NCBI RefSeq assembly: GCF_000717175.1
Contig: NZ_JNYD01000008.1
Location: 62,001 to 126,000 of the forward strand
DNA: 64,000 bases
Origin: Pseudonocardia autotrophica
GTDB lineage: Bacteria > Actinomycetota > Actinomycetes > Mycobacteriales > Pseudonocardiaceae
Direction of reading: 5' to 3'
In this document: one piece after another, positions 1 through 8,129 of the stretch
How the letters are laid out: every line of letters begins with the position of its first letter
How positions within the stretch are numbered: position 1 is the stretch's first letter
The notes under the pieces: model-generated
The model's database searches: none
The model's input: the letters and a program-made list of their open reading frames with translations, nothing else
What the model was told of the DNA's origin: nothing
Program-made: the position numbers and the translations under genes

Positions 1-541
1 GCCCCTCGTAGGTGCGGACCGCCTCCGGCGGCACGCCCGCCGCGAGCGCGAACTCCTGCTCCGCCGACCCGGTCAGCACGCCGACGGTGATGCCCGCCCG
101 CCGCACGCCGTCGAACGTCCGGATCCCGTTCGGGTTGCCCGCGGGGACGAGGAAGGCCAACGGCGCCAGGAAGTCCGGACGCGAGAAGGCGACGCGCGCG
201 CACCGCGTCGGGGTGATCGTGGTGCCCGCGGCGACGATGTCGAACTGCTCGTCGAGCAGCGCGTCGAGCAGCCCGGCGAACGGGACCTGGATCGCCTCGA
301 TCCCGCCGACCCCGAACCCCGCGAGGACGGCCCGGGCGACCTCGGGTGCCTCGCCGGTGACCGTGCCGTCCGTCGCCGAGAAGCCGTAGGGACGTTCGCC
401 GGCGATCCCGATGCGGGCCACGCCGTCCGCCCGCATGCGCTCGAGCGCCGAGCCCGCGCGCGACCCGCACCCCGCCAGCGCGGCGGCGCCCCCGAGCGCG
501 GCCGCCCCGGCGAGCAGCGATCGTCGGGAGACCAGGTGCAT
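1..541 (-). CDS. Family 3 substrate-binding lipoprotein, EhuB-like (C-terminus cut by window edge)
   Basis: The reading frame from the ATG at 541 runs off the left edge; 180 residues are visible. The N-terminus has a twin-arginine signal (SRRSLL, residues 5-10), a hydrophobic stretch and a lipobox LAGC with Cys25, so it is probably a Tat-exported lipoprotein. The mature part reads like the amino-acid/ectoine solute-binding fold (RIGIAGERPYGFS, then FDIVAAGTTITPTR, then a TGSAEQEF segment), closest to EhuB of ectoine/hydroxyectoine importers. Permease and ATPase genes would lie further left if it is an ehu operon. The substrate is inferred from family resemblance only. Confidence 0.8.
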   Translation of the reverse strand, partial: MHLVSRRSLLAGAAALGGAAALAGCGSRAGSALERMRADGVARIGIAGERPYGFSATDGTVTGEAPEVARAVLAGFGVGGIEAIQVPFAGLLDALLDEQFDIVAAGTTITPTRCARVAFSRPDFLAPLAFLVPAGNPNGIRTFDGVRRAGITVGVLTGSAEQEFALAAGVPPEAVRTYEG

Positions 542-576
542 CGCGCCGAAGACTAGTGGCTGGGCAGGCAGGCTTC

Positions 577-1347
577 TCAGTCCGGCCAGACCGGGTGGCG
601 CTTCTCGAGGAACGCGGCCATGCCCTCCTTGGCCCCCGCGGACTGCGACATCGCCGCCATGACCTCGACGGCGACGGCGTAGGCGTCGGCTTCCGGGCGG
701 TCGAGCTGCGCGTAGAGCGTCTGCTTGCCGACCTCCTTGCCGAACCGGCTGCCGCGGGTCGCGCGGGCGAGCAGCTCGTCCGTCTTCGCGTCGAGCTCGG
801 CGTCGGGCACGACGTAGTTGACGAGGCCCCAGTCGGCGGCGGTGCGGGCGTCGATCGGGTCGCCGGTCAGGGCCAGCTCCATCAGCCGCTTGCGGCCGAC
901 GTTGCGCGCCACGGGCACCGCCGGGGTGTGGCAGAACCAGCCGCCCTTGCCGCCGGGCAGCGCGAAGGCGGCGGACTCGCCCGCGACGGCCAGGTCGCAG
1001 GTGGCGACGAGCTGGCAGCCGGCCGCGGTCGCGATGGCCTGGACCTTGGCGATCACGACCTGGGGCACCGCCTGGATGGTCTGCATCACCTCCGTGCACA
1101 GGGTGAGCAGCTCGCGGACGCCCTTGAGGTCCCGCGCGGCGACGTCGGCGAAGTCGTGTCCGGCCGAGAAGGCCTTCCCCTCGGCGCCGAGCACGATGCC
1201 GGTGGCGTCGCTGCTGCCGGCGGTCTCGAAGGCGTCGAGCAGCTCGCGGAGGTGGTCCTCGGAGAGGGCGTTGCGGCGCTCCGGCCGGTTCATCGTGATG
1301 CGGACGGTCTCCCCGTCCTCCTTGACCAGGAGGTGCTCGTAACCCAT
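577..1347 (-). CDS. Enoyl-CoA hydratase/isomerase-fold protein, ECHDC3-like
   Basis: A 256-residue crotonase-fold protein. The oxyanion-hole segments are recognisable (FSAGHDFADV and ATAAGCQLVATCDLA). The two glutamates that catalyse water addition in canonical hydratases are not in place: the first site reads GCQL and the second region reads PGGKGGWF. It may therefore be a thioesterase, isomerase or non-hydratase member, as for the animal ECHDC3 group it resembles. It is divergent from the TetR gene at 1400, and a TACCGT box (complement of 1354-1359) lies 6 bases before its ATG, suggesting a leaderless mRNA. Confidence 0.85.
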   Translation of the reverse strand: MGYEHLLVKEDGETVRITMNRPERRNALSEDHLRELLDAFETAGSSDATGIVLGAEGKAFSAGHDFADVAARDLKGVRELLTLCTEVMQTIQAVPQVVIAKVQAIATAAGCQLVATCDLAVAGESAAFALPGGKGGWFCHTPAVPVARNVGRKRLMELALTGDPIDARTAADWGLVNYVVPDAELDAKTDELLARATRGSRFGKEVGKQTLYAQLDRPEADAYAVAVEVMAAMSQSAGAKEGMAAFLEKRHPVWPD

Positions 1348-1399
1348 GTGTCCACGGTAATGCCTGGACGGCTGGGTGGAACGGGTCTACCGTGACCGC

Positions 1400-2101
1400 A
1401 TGACCGGATCGGCAATTCCAGTCACAAGGTCACGCGAGGACCGGCTCCTCGACGCGGCCGCCGATCTGCTGGTCCGGTGGGGCTACCAACGCGTGACGAT
1501 CGACGAGGTCGCGCGCCGGGCGGGGGTCGGGAAGGGCACCGTCTACCTGCATTTCCGCACCAAGGACGCGCTGTTCCTCGCCGTCCTGATGCGCAGCCAC
1601 CGGACCGTGACCGCGGGGATGGCGGACCGGATGGAGGCCGATCCCGCCGAGGCGCTGCCGGCGCGCGCCGTCCGCTCGATCTACCGCGAGCTGCTCGACG
1701 ACCCGGTGACCCGGCCGCTCTACCTCGGCGACCCCGAGGTGCTGGGCCGGCTCGCGCACGAGGCGGCCGCGGCCCTGGGCGACCTCACGGCGAAGCGCAC
1801 CGAGGTCGGCCGGCGCTGGTTCTCCCTGCTGCGCGAGGCGGGCCGGATGCCCACCGACCTGCCGATCGACGCGCAGATGCACCTGTTCTCCGCCGTGACG
1901 ACCGGCTTCTTCTTCCTCGACGGCATGCCGACCGCGCCCGGTCCCACGGATCCGGACGCGCGCGCCGACCTGCTCGAACACGCCCTGCGGAGCGCCCTGG
2001 AGATCCCGGGCGCACCGCTCACCCGCGAGTGTGCGGCGGAGTGTGCGGCGCTCTTCCGCTCACTGCTCGACGACATTCCCACCCTGAGCGGAACCAGGTG
2101 A
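1400..2101 (+). CDS. TetR/AcrR family transcriptional regulator
   Basis: 233 residues with a classical N-terminal TetR helix-turn-helix (TIDEVARRAGVGKGTVYLHF) and a diverse ligand-binding C-terminus. The ATG at 1400 is preferred over an in-frame GTG at 1376 because a TACCGT -10 box at 1388-1393 sits 6 bases upstream, as in other leaderless genes here. The stop codon is 5 bases before the P450 start, so the two are co-transcribed. It probably represses itself, the P450 and perhaps the divergent crotonase-fold gene. The ligand is unknown. Confidence 0.88.
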   Translation: MTGSAIPVTRSREDRLLDAAADLLVRWGYQRVTIDEVARRAGVGKGTVYLHFRTKDALFLAVLMRSHRTVTAGMADRMEADPAEALPARAVRSIYRELLDDPVTRPLYLGDPEVLGRLAHEAAAALGDLTAKRTEVGRRWFSLLREAGRMPTDLPIDAQMHLFSAVTTGFFFLDGMPTAPGPTDPDARADLLEHALRSALEIPGAPLTRECAAECAALFRSLLDDIPTLSGTR

Positions 2102-2106
2102 CCACC

Positions 2107-3345
2107 ATGGCCGTGCTCGACGCGCCCGCCCTCACCGACCCGGAGCTCCTCGCCGACCCCTGGCGCGCGTTCGGCCGCCTGCGCGAGCAGGCGCCCGTGC
2201 TGCGCAGCCGGTTCGGGCTGGGCGGCGACGAGGCGCCGCTCTGGCTCGTGACCCGCTACGCCGACGTGCGTGCGGTGCTGAGCGACCCCCGGTTCGTCAA
2301 CGACCCGGCGAACGCCCCGGGCGGCCGGGACACGCGTAAGGAGCTGATGGCCGCCATCGGGATCACGCCAGAGCTCGCGGACTACATGACCCGCAGTGTG
2401 CTCGACTTCGACGGCGCCGACCACACCCGGCTGCGCAAGCTCGTCTCCCGGGCCTTCACCGTCCGTCGCGTCGGCGACCTGCGACCGCGCGTCGAGGAGA
2501 TCGCCGCGGGCCTGCTCGCGGAGCTGGCCGTCGCGGAGCAGCCGGTCGACCTCGTCGAGGCCTACGCCTACCCGTTGCCGATCACGGTGATCTGCGAGCT
2601 CGTCGGGATCCCGGAGGCGGACCGACCGAACTGGCACGTCTGGGGTCGGGAGATGGTCTCGACCGATCCCGCGCGCGTCCCGGGGGCCCTGCAGGCCACC
2701 GTGGACCACATCCGCGACCTGATCGGCCGTCGCCGGGCCGAACCGGCCGACGACCTGCTGAGCGCCATGATTCGCGCCCAGGAGGAGGACGGGGACCGGC
2801 TGTCCGAGTTCGAGCTGGTCACGATGGTCCTCGCGCTGGTCTTCGCCGGGCACGAGACGACTGCGCACCTGATCGCGAACTCGGTGGCCGCGCTGCTCAG
2901 CCGGCCCGAGCAGCTGGCGCGGCTGCAGGCCGAGCCCGACCTGTGGCCGACCGCGGTGAACGAGCTCATGCGGCTGTGGGGGCCGGTCAGCCAGGTCCGC
3001 GTCCGGTACGCGGCCGAGCCGGTCGAGATCGGCGGGGTGGAGATCCCGGCCGGCGCCGCCGTCCAACCGATCCTGCTGTCCGCCAACGGCGACCCACGCG
3101 AGTTCGACGACCCCGAGACGTTCGACGTCGGGCGGCGGACCGAGCGGGGGGAGGGGCACCTCGGGTTCGGCCACGGCGCGCACTACTGCCTCGGCGCCGC
3201 CCTGGCCCGGCAGGAGGGGGAGGTGGCGCTGCGGGCGCTGTTCACCCGCTTCCCGTCCCTCGAGCTCGCCGTGCCGCCCGAGGAGCTGGTGTGGCAGCCG
3301 GTCCCCGGCTCCCGGCGCCTCGCCGCCCTCCCCGTCCGCCTCTGA
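2107..3345 (+). CDS. Cytochrome P450
   Basis: 412 residues, the usual size of a soluble bacterial P450. The I-helix oxygen-activation motif AGHETT is at 247-252, the K-helix ExxR at 286-289 (ELMR), and the haem-binding loop FGHGAHYCLG holds the proximal ligand Cys361. It resembles actinobacterial CYP105/107-type enzymes; the substrate cannot be read from sequence. A Shine-Dalgarno AGGTG overlaps the tetR stop, so translation is coupled to the regulator. No ferredoxin gene is adjacent, so redox partners must come from elsewhere. Confidence 0.93.
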   Translation: MAVLDAPALTDPELLADPWRAFGRLREQAPVLRSRFGLGGDEAPLWLVTRYADVRAVLSDPRFVNDPANAPGGRDTRKELMAAIGITPELADYMTRSVLDFDGADHTRLRKLVSRAFTVRRVGDLRPRVEEIAAGLLAELAVAEQPVDLVEAYAYPLPITVICELVGIPEADRPNWHVWGREMVSTDPARVPGALQATVDHIRDLIGRRRAEPADDLLSAMIRAQEEDGDRLSEFELVTMVLALVFAGHETTAHLIANSVAALLSRPEQLARLQAEPDLWPTAVNELMRLWGPVSQVRVRYAAEPVEIGGVEIPAGAAVQPILLSANGDPREFDDPETFDVGRRTERGEGHLGFGHGAHYCLGAALARQEGEVALRALFTRFPSLELAVPPEELVWQPVPGSRRLAALPVRL

Positions 3346-3353
3346 TGATGCAG

Positions 3354-3460
3354 TATGGAACCATAATGCGATTTCGAGCCGGGATTTCGCGCATTATGGT
3401 TCCATAACGCGATCTCAGGGGCTGGATTTCGCGCATTATGGTTCCATAACGCGATCTCAG
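3354..3460. repeat. TATGGTTCCATAACG repeat cluster A (three copies) between convergent genes
   Basis: Three copies of the element fill the space between the P450 and NUDIX stop codons. Copy 1 (3354-3370) is inverted relative to copy 2, and their 17-base arms (3354-3370 and 3390-3406) are perfectly complementary with a 19-base loop. Copies 2 and 3 are direct repeats with a 42-base period that includes flanking GGATTTCGCG and CGCGATCTCAGGGG. The AT-rich core stands out against the GC-rich background. It may act as a bidirectional terminator or be a small mobile repeat; the same core recurs at 21417-21554. Confidence 0.85.
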
Positions 3461-3993
3461 GGGCGTCGGCGGTCGTGCAGGACCAGCAGCATGTACGCGG
3501 CGACGGACTGGGCGTCGGTGATCTCGCCGTCCGCGATCATGGCCTCGAACTCGGCGATGGTGAACCAGGCCTGCCGCATGTCCTGCTCGGTGTGCTCGCG
3601 CTGGGCCTCGCCCTCGGTGAGGTCGGTGGCGAGGTAGACGTGCCCGCGTTGGCTGGACATGCCGGGGGCGACGTCGAGCGTGCCGATCTTCTCCATCCGG
3701 CCGGCCTGCAGCCCGGTCTCCTCGACCAGCTCGCGCACGGCGAGCTCGGCCGGGTCCTGGGCGGCGCGGTCGGGCGCGGTGCCCGCCGGGAACTCCCAGC
3801 GGCGCAGGCCGATCGGGTAGCGGAACTGCTCGACGAGGTGCAGCCGGTCGCCGTCACGGGGGATCACGAGGGCGTACGTGGGCTTGTCGATCACGCCGTA
3901 GACGCCGTCCGAGCCGTCGGGGCGGCGCACGGCGTCCTCGCGGACGGTCATCCAGTTGTTCGCGTAGACCTGCCGGGTCGAGAGGGTCTCCAC
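3457..3993 (-). CDS. NUDIX hydrolase, ADP-ribose pyrophosphatase-like
   Basis: 178 residues. The NUDIX box runs from Gly71 to Leu95 with the metal-binding RELVEETG at 87-94, and it carries a two-residue expansion between the first Gly and the REL core. The preceding RRWEFPAG segment is typical of ADP-sugar pyrophosphatases. It probably hydrolyses a nucleoside diphosphate linked to another moiety; the exact substrate is not evident. It is divergent from the WYL regulator at 4026 with only 32 bases between starts. Confidence 0.88.
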   Translation of the reverse strand: METLSTRQVYANNWMTVREDAVRRPDGSDGVYGVIDKPTYALVIPRDGDRLHLVEQFRYPIGLRRWEFPAGTAPDRAAQDPAELAVRELVEETGLQAGRMEKIGTLDVAPGMSSQRGHVYLATDLTEGEAQREHTEQDMRQAWFTIAEFEAMIADGEITDAQSVAAYMLLVLHDRRRP

Positions 3994-4025
3994 ACCGCCA
4001 GCCTCCCACCTGCGACGATCGGGCC

Positions 4026-4994
4026 GTGCGCGCGTCCCGGCTGATGGCCCTGCTCTTCGTGCTGCAGCGGCGCCGCTCGGCCACCGCGGCCGAGCTGGCC
4101 GCGGAGCTGGAGGTGTCCGAGCGGACGATCTACCGGGACGTCGCGTCGCTGAGCGAGGTGGGCGTGCCGATCTGGACAGAGCCCGGGCCGGGCGGCGGGA
4201 TCCGGCTGGTCGAGGGCTGGCGGACCCGGCTCGACGGGCTCACGGCGCAGGAGGCCGCGGCCATGCTGACCCTGGGCGCGCCGCAGCTGCTCGCCGAGCT
4301 GGGCCTGGGCACCGCGCTCGCCGGGGCCCAGGCCAAGATCCTCGCGACGCTGCCGGAGGGCCTGCGCGCGCACGCCCGCATCGTCGCCGAACGGGTGCAC
4401 CTCGACGCGCCGGGCTGGTTCCAGAACCCCGCCGAGGTCACCCACCTCGCCGTGCTCGCCGAGGCGTTGTGGGAGCAGCGCCGGGTCCGGATCGTCTACG
4501 GGCCACGCCAGGTCCACCGCGAGGTCGAGCCGCTCGGGCTCGTGCTCAAGGCGGGGGTCTGGTACCTGGTCGCCGGGGTGGACGGGGACGTCCGGACCTA
4601 CCGGGCGGCGAAGATCGCCGAGGCCGAGCCGCTCGACGCGACCTTCGCGCGGCCCGCGGACTTCGACCTGCCGGCGTGGTGGGCGGAGTCGGCCTCCCGG
4701 TTCGCCGCGTCGATGCTGCGGGAGAAGGTGCGGATCCGGGTCTCGCCCACCGGGCTGCGGGCCCTGCCGAGCGTGACCGACCCCGACGCCGCGCACGCCG
4801 CCGTCGCCGCGGCCGGCGAGCCCGACGCCGAGGGTTGGCGCGAGCTGCTGCTCGACGTCGAGTCGCTGCGGGTCGCCGCCGGCCAGCTGGTGGCGCTCGG
4901 CGGGGAGGTGGAGGCGCTGGAGCCGCCCGAGCTGCGGACGAGGCTCGCCGAGCACGGGCGGGCGCTGGCCGAGCGCAACGCACCTCTAGGGTGA
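4026..4994 (+). CDS. HTH-11/WYL-domain transcriptional regulator
   Basis: 322 residues, GTG start. An N-terminal winged helix-turn-helix (ATAAELAAELEVSERTIYRD, about residues 19-38) is followed by a WYL domain (VWYLVAGVDGDVRTYRAAKI, about 178-197) and the usual C-terminal extension. WYL regulators sense small ligands, nucleotides or single-stranded DNA; here the neighbour nucS begins 6 bases downstream of its stop, so a link to DNA damage response is possible but inferred. The start is supported only by fit to the family. Confidence 0.88.
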   Translation: MRASRLMALLFVLQRRRSATAAELAAELEVSERTIYRDVASLSEVGVPIWTEPGPGGGIRLVEGWRTRLDGLTAQEAAAMLTLGAPQLLAELGLGTALAGAQAKILATLPEGLRAHARIVAERVHLDAPGWFQNPAEVTHLAVLAEALWEQRRVRIVYGPRQVHREVEPLGLVLKAGVWYLVAGVDGDVRTYRAAKIAEAEPLDATFARPADFDLPAWWAESASRFAASMLREKVRIRVSPTGLRALPSVTDPDAAHAAVAAAGEPDAEGWRELLLDVESLRVAAGQLVALGGEVEALEPPELRTRLAEHGRALAERNAPLG

Positions 4995-5000
4995 CGGCCC

Positions 5001-5660
5001 GTGCGCCTCGTCATCGCCCGCTGCCAGGTGGACTACGTCGGCCGGCTCACCGCACACCTGCCGATGGCCCCGCGGTTGCTGCTGGTCAAGGCCGACGGGT
5101 CGGTCAGCGTGCACGCCGACGACCGCGCCTACAAGCCGCTGAACTGGATGAGCCCGCCGTGCTGGCTCACCGAGGAGCCGGGCGTCTGGACGGTCCGCAA
5201 CAAGGCCGACGAGTCGCTCGTCATCACCATCGACGAGGTGCTCCACGACTCCTCGCACGAGCTGGGCGTGGACCCCGGCCTGGTGAAGGACGGCGTCGAG
5301 GCGCACCTGCAGGAGCTCCTGGCCGCGCACCCGGAGACCTTCGGCGACGGCTGGACGCTGGTCCGCCGCGAGTTCATGACGGCGATCGGCCCGGTCGACC
5401 TGCTCTGCCGCGACACCGCGGGCGGGCACGTCGCGGTGGAGATCAAGCGGCGCGGGGAGATCGACGGCGTCGAGCAGCTGACCCGCTACCTCGAGCTGAT
5501 GAACCGCGACCCGCTGCTCGGGCCGGTGGCCGGGGTGTTCGCGGCCCAGCAGATCAAGCCGCAGGCGCGCACCCTCGCCGAGGACCGCGGCATCCGCTGC
5601 GTGACCGTGGACTACGACGCCCTACGGGGTCTCGACCCGAAGGACCTGCGCCTCTTCTGA
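5001..5660 (+). CDS. nucS: Mismatch-specific endonuclease NucS (EndoMS)
   Basis: 219 residues, GTG start. NucS replaces MutS/MutL in most actinobacteria: it cleaves both strands at G-T, G-G and T-T mismatches and acts with the beta clamp. The nuclease residues Asp133 (GPVDLL), Glu147 and Lys149 (VEIKRR) are present, and the C-terminus ends in DLRLF, matching the clamp-binding tail. A TAGGGT box at 4987-4992 lies 8 bases before the GTG, so it may be transcribed as a leaderless mRNA separately from the WYL gene. The last 39 bases overlap the 3' end of the convergent TetR gene. Confidence 0.95.
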   Translation: MRLVIARCQVDYVGRLTAHLPMAPRLLLVKADGSVSVHADDRAYKPLNWMSPPCWLTEEPGVWTVRNKADESLVITIDEVLHDSSHELGVDPGLVKDGVEAHLQELLAAHPETFGDGWTLVRREFMTAIGPVDLLCRDTAGGHVAVEIKRRGEIDGVEQLTRYLELMNRDPLLGPVAGVFAAQQIKPQARTLAEDRGIRCVTVDYDALRGLDPKDLRLF

Positions 5661-6278
5661 GGTCTCCTCGTACGGGGGGACGAGCGCCCCGCGCAGCTGG
5701 AGCAGGACGAAGTCGCGGATGTCGCCGGCGGTCGAGTCGGGCCGGGTCAGGACCTGCAGGAGCAGGGCGTTGGTGTGGTAGCGGGCGGTCCGGTCGGCGT
5801 CGAGGTCCAGCCCGAGCACGTCGGAGGCGTGCTGCAGGGCGGTCCCGAGGATCCGCGGGATCGGCGCGATCACCCGGACGTCACCCGGTCCGCGGGGCGG
5901 CCCGTCGCTGCGGATCGCGTCCTCCTGCAGCGCCGCGAAGAACGCGAACGTGAGGGTGCGCCGGGCCTTCAGCATCAGGACCGTCTCGCCGACGGCGACC
6001 CGCACGATCTCCTGCGCCTCCGCGCCGGCGGCGATCCGGCCCTCGACCCGGGCGACGGCCTCGGCGATCCGGGGCGCGAACAGGTGCCCGATCAGCGCGT
6101 GCTTGCTGCCGAAGTGGTTGTAGCAGGTCGCCGTGGCGACGCCGGCCCGCGTGGCGACCTCCGTGATCCGGGTGCCCTGCCAGCCCTGCGCCGAGAACAG
6201 CTGCTCCGCGGCCCGGAGGATGGCCGAGCGCGTCTCCGCGTTGCGCTCCTCGCGCCGCCTGGGCCGCCTCTCGGTCAT
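5622..6278 (-). CDS. TetR family transcriptional regulator
   Basis: 218 residues with an arginine-rich N-terminus and a TetR helix-turn-helix ([20 protein letters not shown], about residues 38-57). It is divergent from the aldehyde dehydrogenase gene with 247 bases between starts, and probably regulates it and itself. A TAACCT box (complement of 6285-6290) lies 6 bases before the ATG, suggesting a leaderless mRNA. Its 3' end overlaps nucS by 39 bases in the opposite direction. Confidence 0.88.
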   Translation of the reverse strand: MTERRPRRREERNAETRSAILRAAEQLFSAQGWQGTRITEVATRAGVATATCYNHFGSKHALIGHLFAPRIAEAVARVEGRIAAGAEAQEIVRVAVGETVLMLKARRTLTFAFFAALQEDAIRSDGPPRGPGDVRVIAPIPRILGTALQHASDVLGLDLDADRTARYHTNALLLQVLTRPDSTAGDIRDFVLLQLRGALVPPYEETSEEAQVLRVETP

Positions 6279-6320
6279 CGACGGAGGTTAGCCCAGCTCA
6301 TTCGCGTTGTGGAGTACCTG

Positions 6321-6337
6321 GAACCCGTTATAGGTTC
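6321..6337. promoter_or_regulatory. Candidate TetR operator GAACC-N7-GGTTC
   Basis: A perfect inverted repeat GAACC/GGTTC with a 7-base AT-rich spacer lies in the divergent tetR-aldehyde dehydrogenase region, about 30 bases upstream of the inferred tetR -10 box. Position and symmetry fit an operator for the adjacent TetR protein. It resembles the half-sites of KstR-type lipid regulators, but that is only a resemblance. Confidence 0.45.
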
Positions 6338-6525
6338 GCCGTCCGCGCGGGTTCACCGGGACCGCGTGTCCCGAGCGCGGAGCGGGGGCGCGGCCCTGTG
6401 CGGAGGAGGGGTCCGTGCAGCGCCGCGTCCCGCCGTCCGCGCCCCCTGACCGGCGGGAACGAGGTGGTCCGCCCGGGTCGCCGGAGGCACACGCGGGCCC
6501 TCGCGACCGCCCTACCCTGACCGAC

Positions 6526-8019
6526 GTGACCGCCAGCACCGAGGCTCCGGCCAGCACCAGCACCGACACCTTCGACTCGCTCGACCCACGGACCGGTGAG
6601 GTCGTCGGGACGCACCCGGTCCACGGCGAGGCCGACGTGCTCGCCGCGGTCGCCCGGGCCGAGGAGGCCGCCCGGTGGTGGCGCGGGCTGGGCTTCGACG
6701 GTCGCCGCGAGCGGCTGCTGGCGTGGAAGAAGGCGCTGGTCGCGCGGCTGGACGAGGTCGCGGGCGTGGTCTGCGCCGAGACCGGCAAGCCGCTCGACGA
6801 CGCCCGGCTCGAACTGGTCCTCGCGATCGACCACGTCGACTGGGCGGCGAAGCACGCGAAGAAGACGCTCGGCCGGCGGAAGGTGTCGCCGGGCCTGCTC
6901 GGCGCCAACCAGTCCGCGACCCTCGGCTACCCGCCGATCGGCGTCGTCGGCGTGATCGGGCCGTGGAACTACCCGGTCTTCACGCCGATGGGCTCGATCG
7001 CCTACGCGCTCGCCGCGGGCAACACCGTCGTGTTCAAGCCGAGCGAGCTCACCCCGGGCGTCGGCGAGATCCTCGCCCGCACGCTGGCCGACGCGGTGCC
7101 GGAGAAGACGCTGATCGAGGTGGTGACCGGGTTCGGCGAGACGGGTGCGGCGCTCTGCCGCGCCCCGGGCGTCGGCAAGATCGCCTTCACCGGGTCGACG
7201 GCCACGGGCAAGCGGGTCATGGCCTCCTGCGCCGAGACCCTCACCCCGGTCCTCATCGAGTGCGGCGGCAAGGACGCGCTGATCGTCGACGCGGGAGCGG
7301 ACGTCGAGGCCGCCGCCGACGCCGCCGTCTGGGGCGGGATGTCCAACGCCGGCCAGACGTGCGTCGGGGTGGAGCGCGTGTACGTCGTCGAGTCGGTCGC
7401 CGAGGAGTTCACCGCGGCGCTCGTGGCCAAGGCGCGCGGGCTGCGGGCCGGCACCCAGTTCGGCCCGATGACGATGGCGTCGCAGACCGAGGTCGTCCGC
7501 CGGCACGTGCGCGACGCGCTGGAGAAGGGCGGCCGGGCCGTCGTCGGCGGCGAGGACTCCGTGCAGCCGCCGTTCGTGGAGCCGGTCGTGATCGTCGACG
7601 TGCCCGAGGACTCCGCCGCCGTCACCGAGGAGACGTTCGGCCCGCTGATCGTCGTGAACCGGGTGCCGGACGTCGCCGAGGCGGTCCGGCGCGCCAACGG
7701 CACCGGCTACGGCCTGGGCGCCAGCGTGTTCACCGGCTCGGCGAAGGAGGGCGAGCGGATCGCCGAGGGCCTGCGCTGCGGCATGGTGAGCGTCAACGGC
7801 GTGATCGCGTTCGCGGGCATCCCGTCGCTGCCGTTCGGCGGGGTCGGCGACTCCGGCTTCGGGCGCATCCACGGCGAGGACGGCCTGCGCGAGTTCACCC
7901 GCCCGCAGGCGGTGGCCCGGCAGCGGTTCGCGCTGCCCGTCCCCGTCACCAGCTTCACCCGGACAGCGAAGCACATGAGCACCCTGATCGGGCTCGTCCG
8001 GGCACGTCACGGCCGGTAG
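6526..8019 (+). CDS. NAD(P)-dependent aldehyde dehydrogenase
   Basis: 497 residues from the GTG at 6526. The ALDH hallmarks are all visible: PWNYP at 146-150, the general base Glu245 (LIECGGKD) and the catalytic Cys279 (NAGQTCVG). The start was chosen because TACCCT at 6513-6518 sits 7 bases upstream; an in-frame start at 6415 would add 37 low-complexity residues. It oxidises an aldehyde to the acid, likely in lipid or xenobiotic catabolism given the divergent TetR and the downstream beta-oxidation gene. The substrate is not determinable. Confidence 0.92.
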   Translation: MTASTEAPASTSTDTFDSLDPRTGEVVGTHPVHGEADVLAAVARAEEAARWWRGLGFDGRRERLLAWKKALVARLDEVAGVVCAETGKPLDDARLELVLAIDHVDWAAKHAKKTLGRRKVSPGLLGANQSATLGYPPIGVVGVIGPWNYPVFTPMGSIAYALAAGNTVVFKPSELTPGVGEILARTLADAVPEKTLIEVVTGFGETGAALCRAPGVGKIAFTGSTATGKRVMASCAETLTPVLIECGGKDALIVDAGADVEAAADAAVWGGMSNAGQTCVGVERVYVVESVAEEFTAALVAKARGLRAGTQFGPMTMASQTEVVRRHVRDALEKGGRAVVGGEDSVQPPFVEPVVIVDVPEDSAAVTEETFGPLIVVNRVPDVAEAVRRANGTGYGLGASVFTGSAKEGERIAEGLRCGMVSVNGVIAFAGIPSLPFGGVGDSGFGRIHGEDGLREFTRPQAVARQRFALPVPVTSFTRTAKHMSTLIGLVRARHGR

Positions 8020-8129
8020 ACCCGCCATCCGGACGGGGTGTTCCCGGCCTCATGCGTGGGTTCCCAAGCAGCGGGGGATGAGAGGATTACCGCTCGGTAC
8101 AGACCCTCGAGGCAGCGGGAGGTAACGGC

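Noticed and set aside
1477..3345. A 622-codon open frame spanning the TetR and P450 genes
   Set aside because: Only the part from 2107 reads as a P450; the 5' half is an Arg/Gly-rich out-of-frame reading of tetR.
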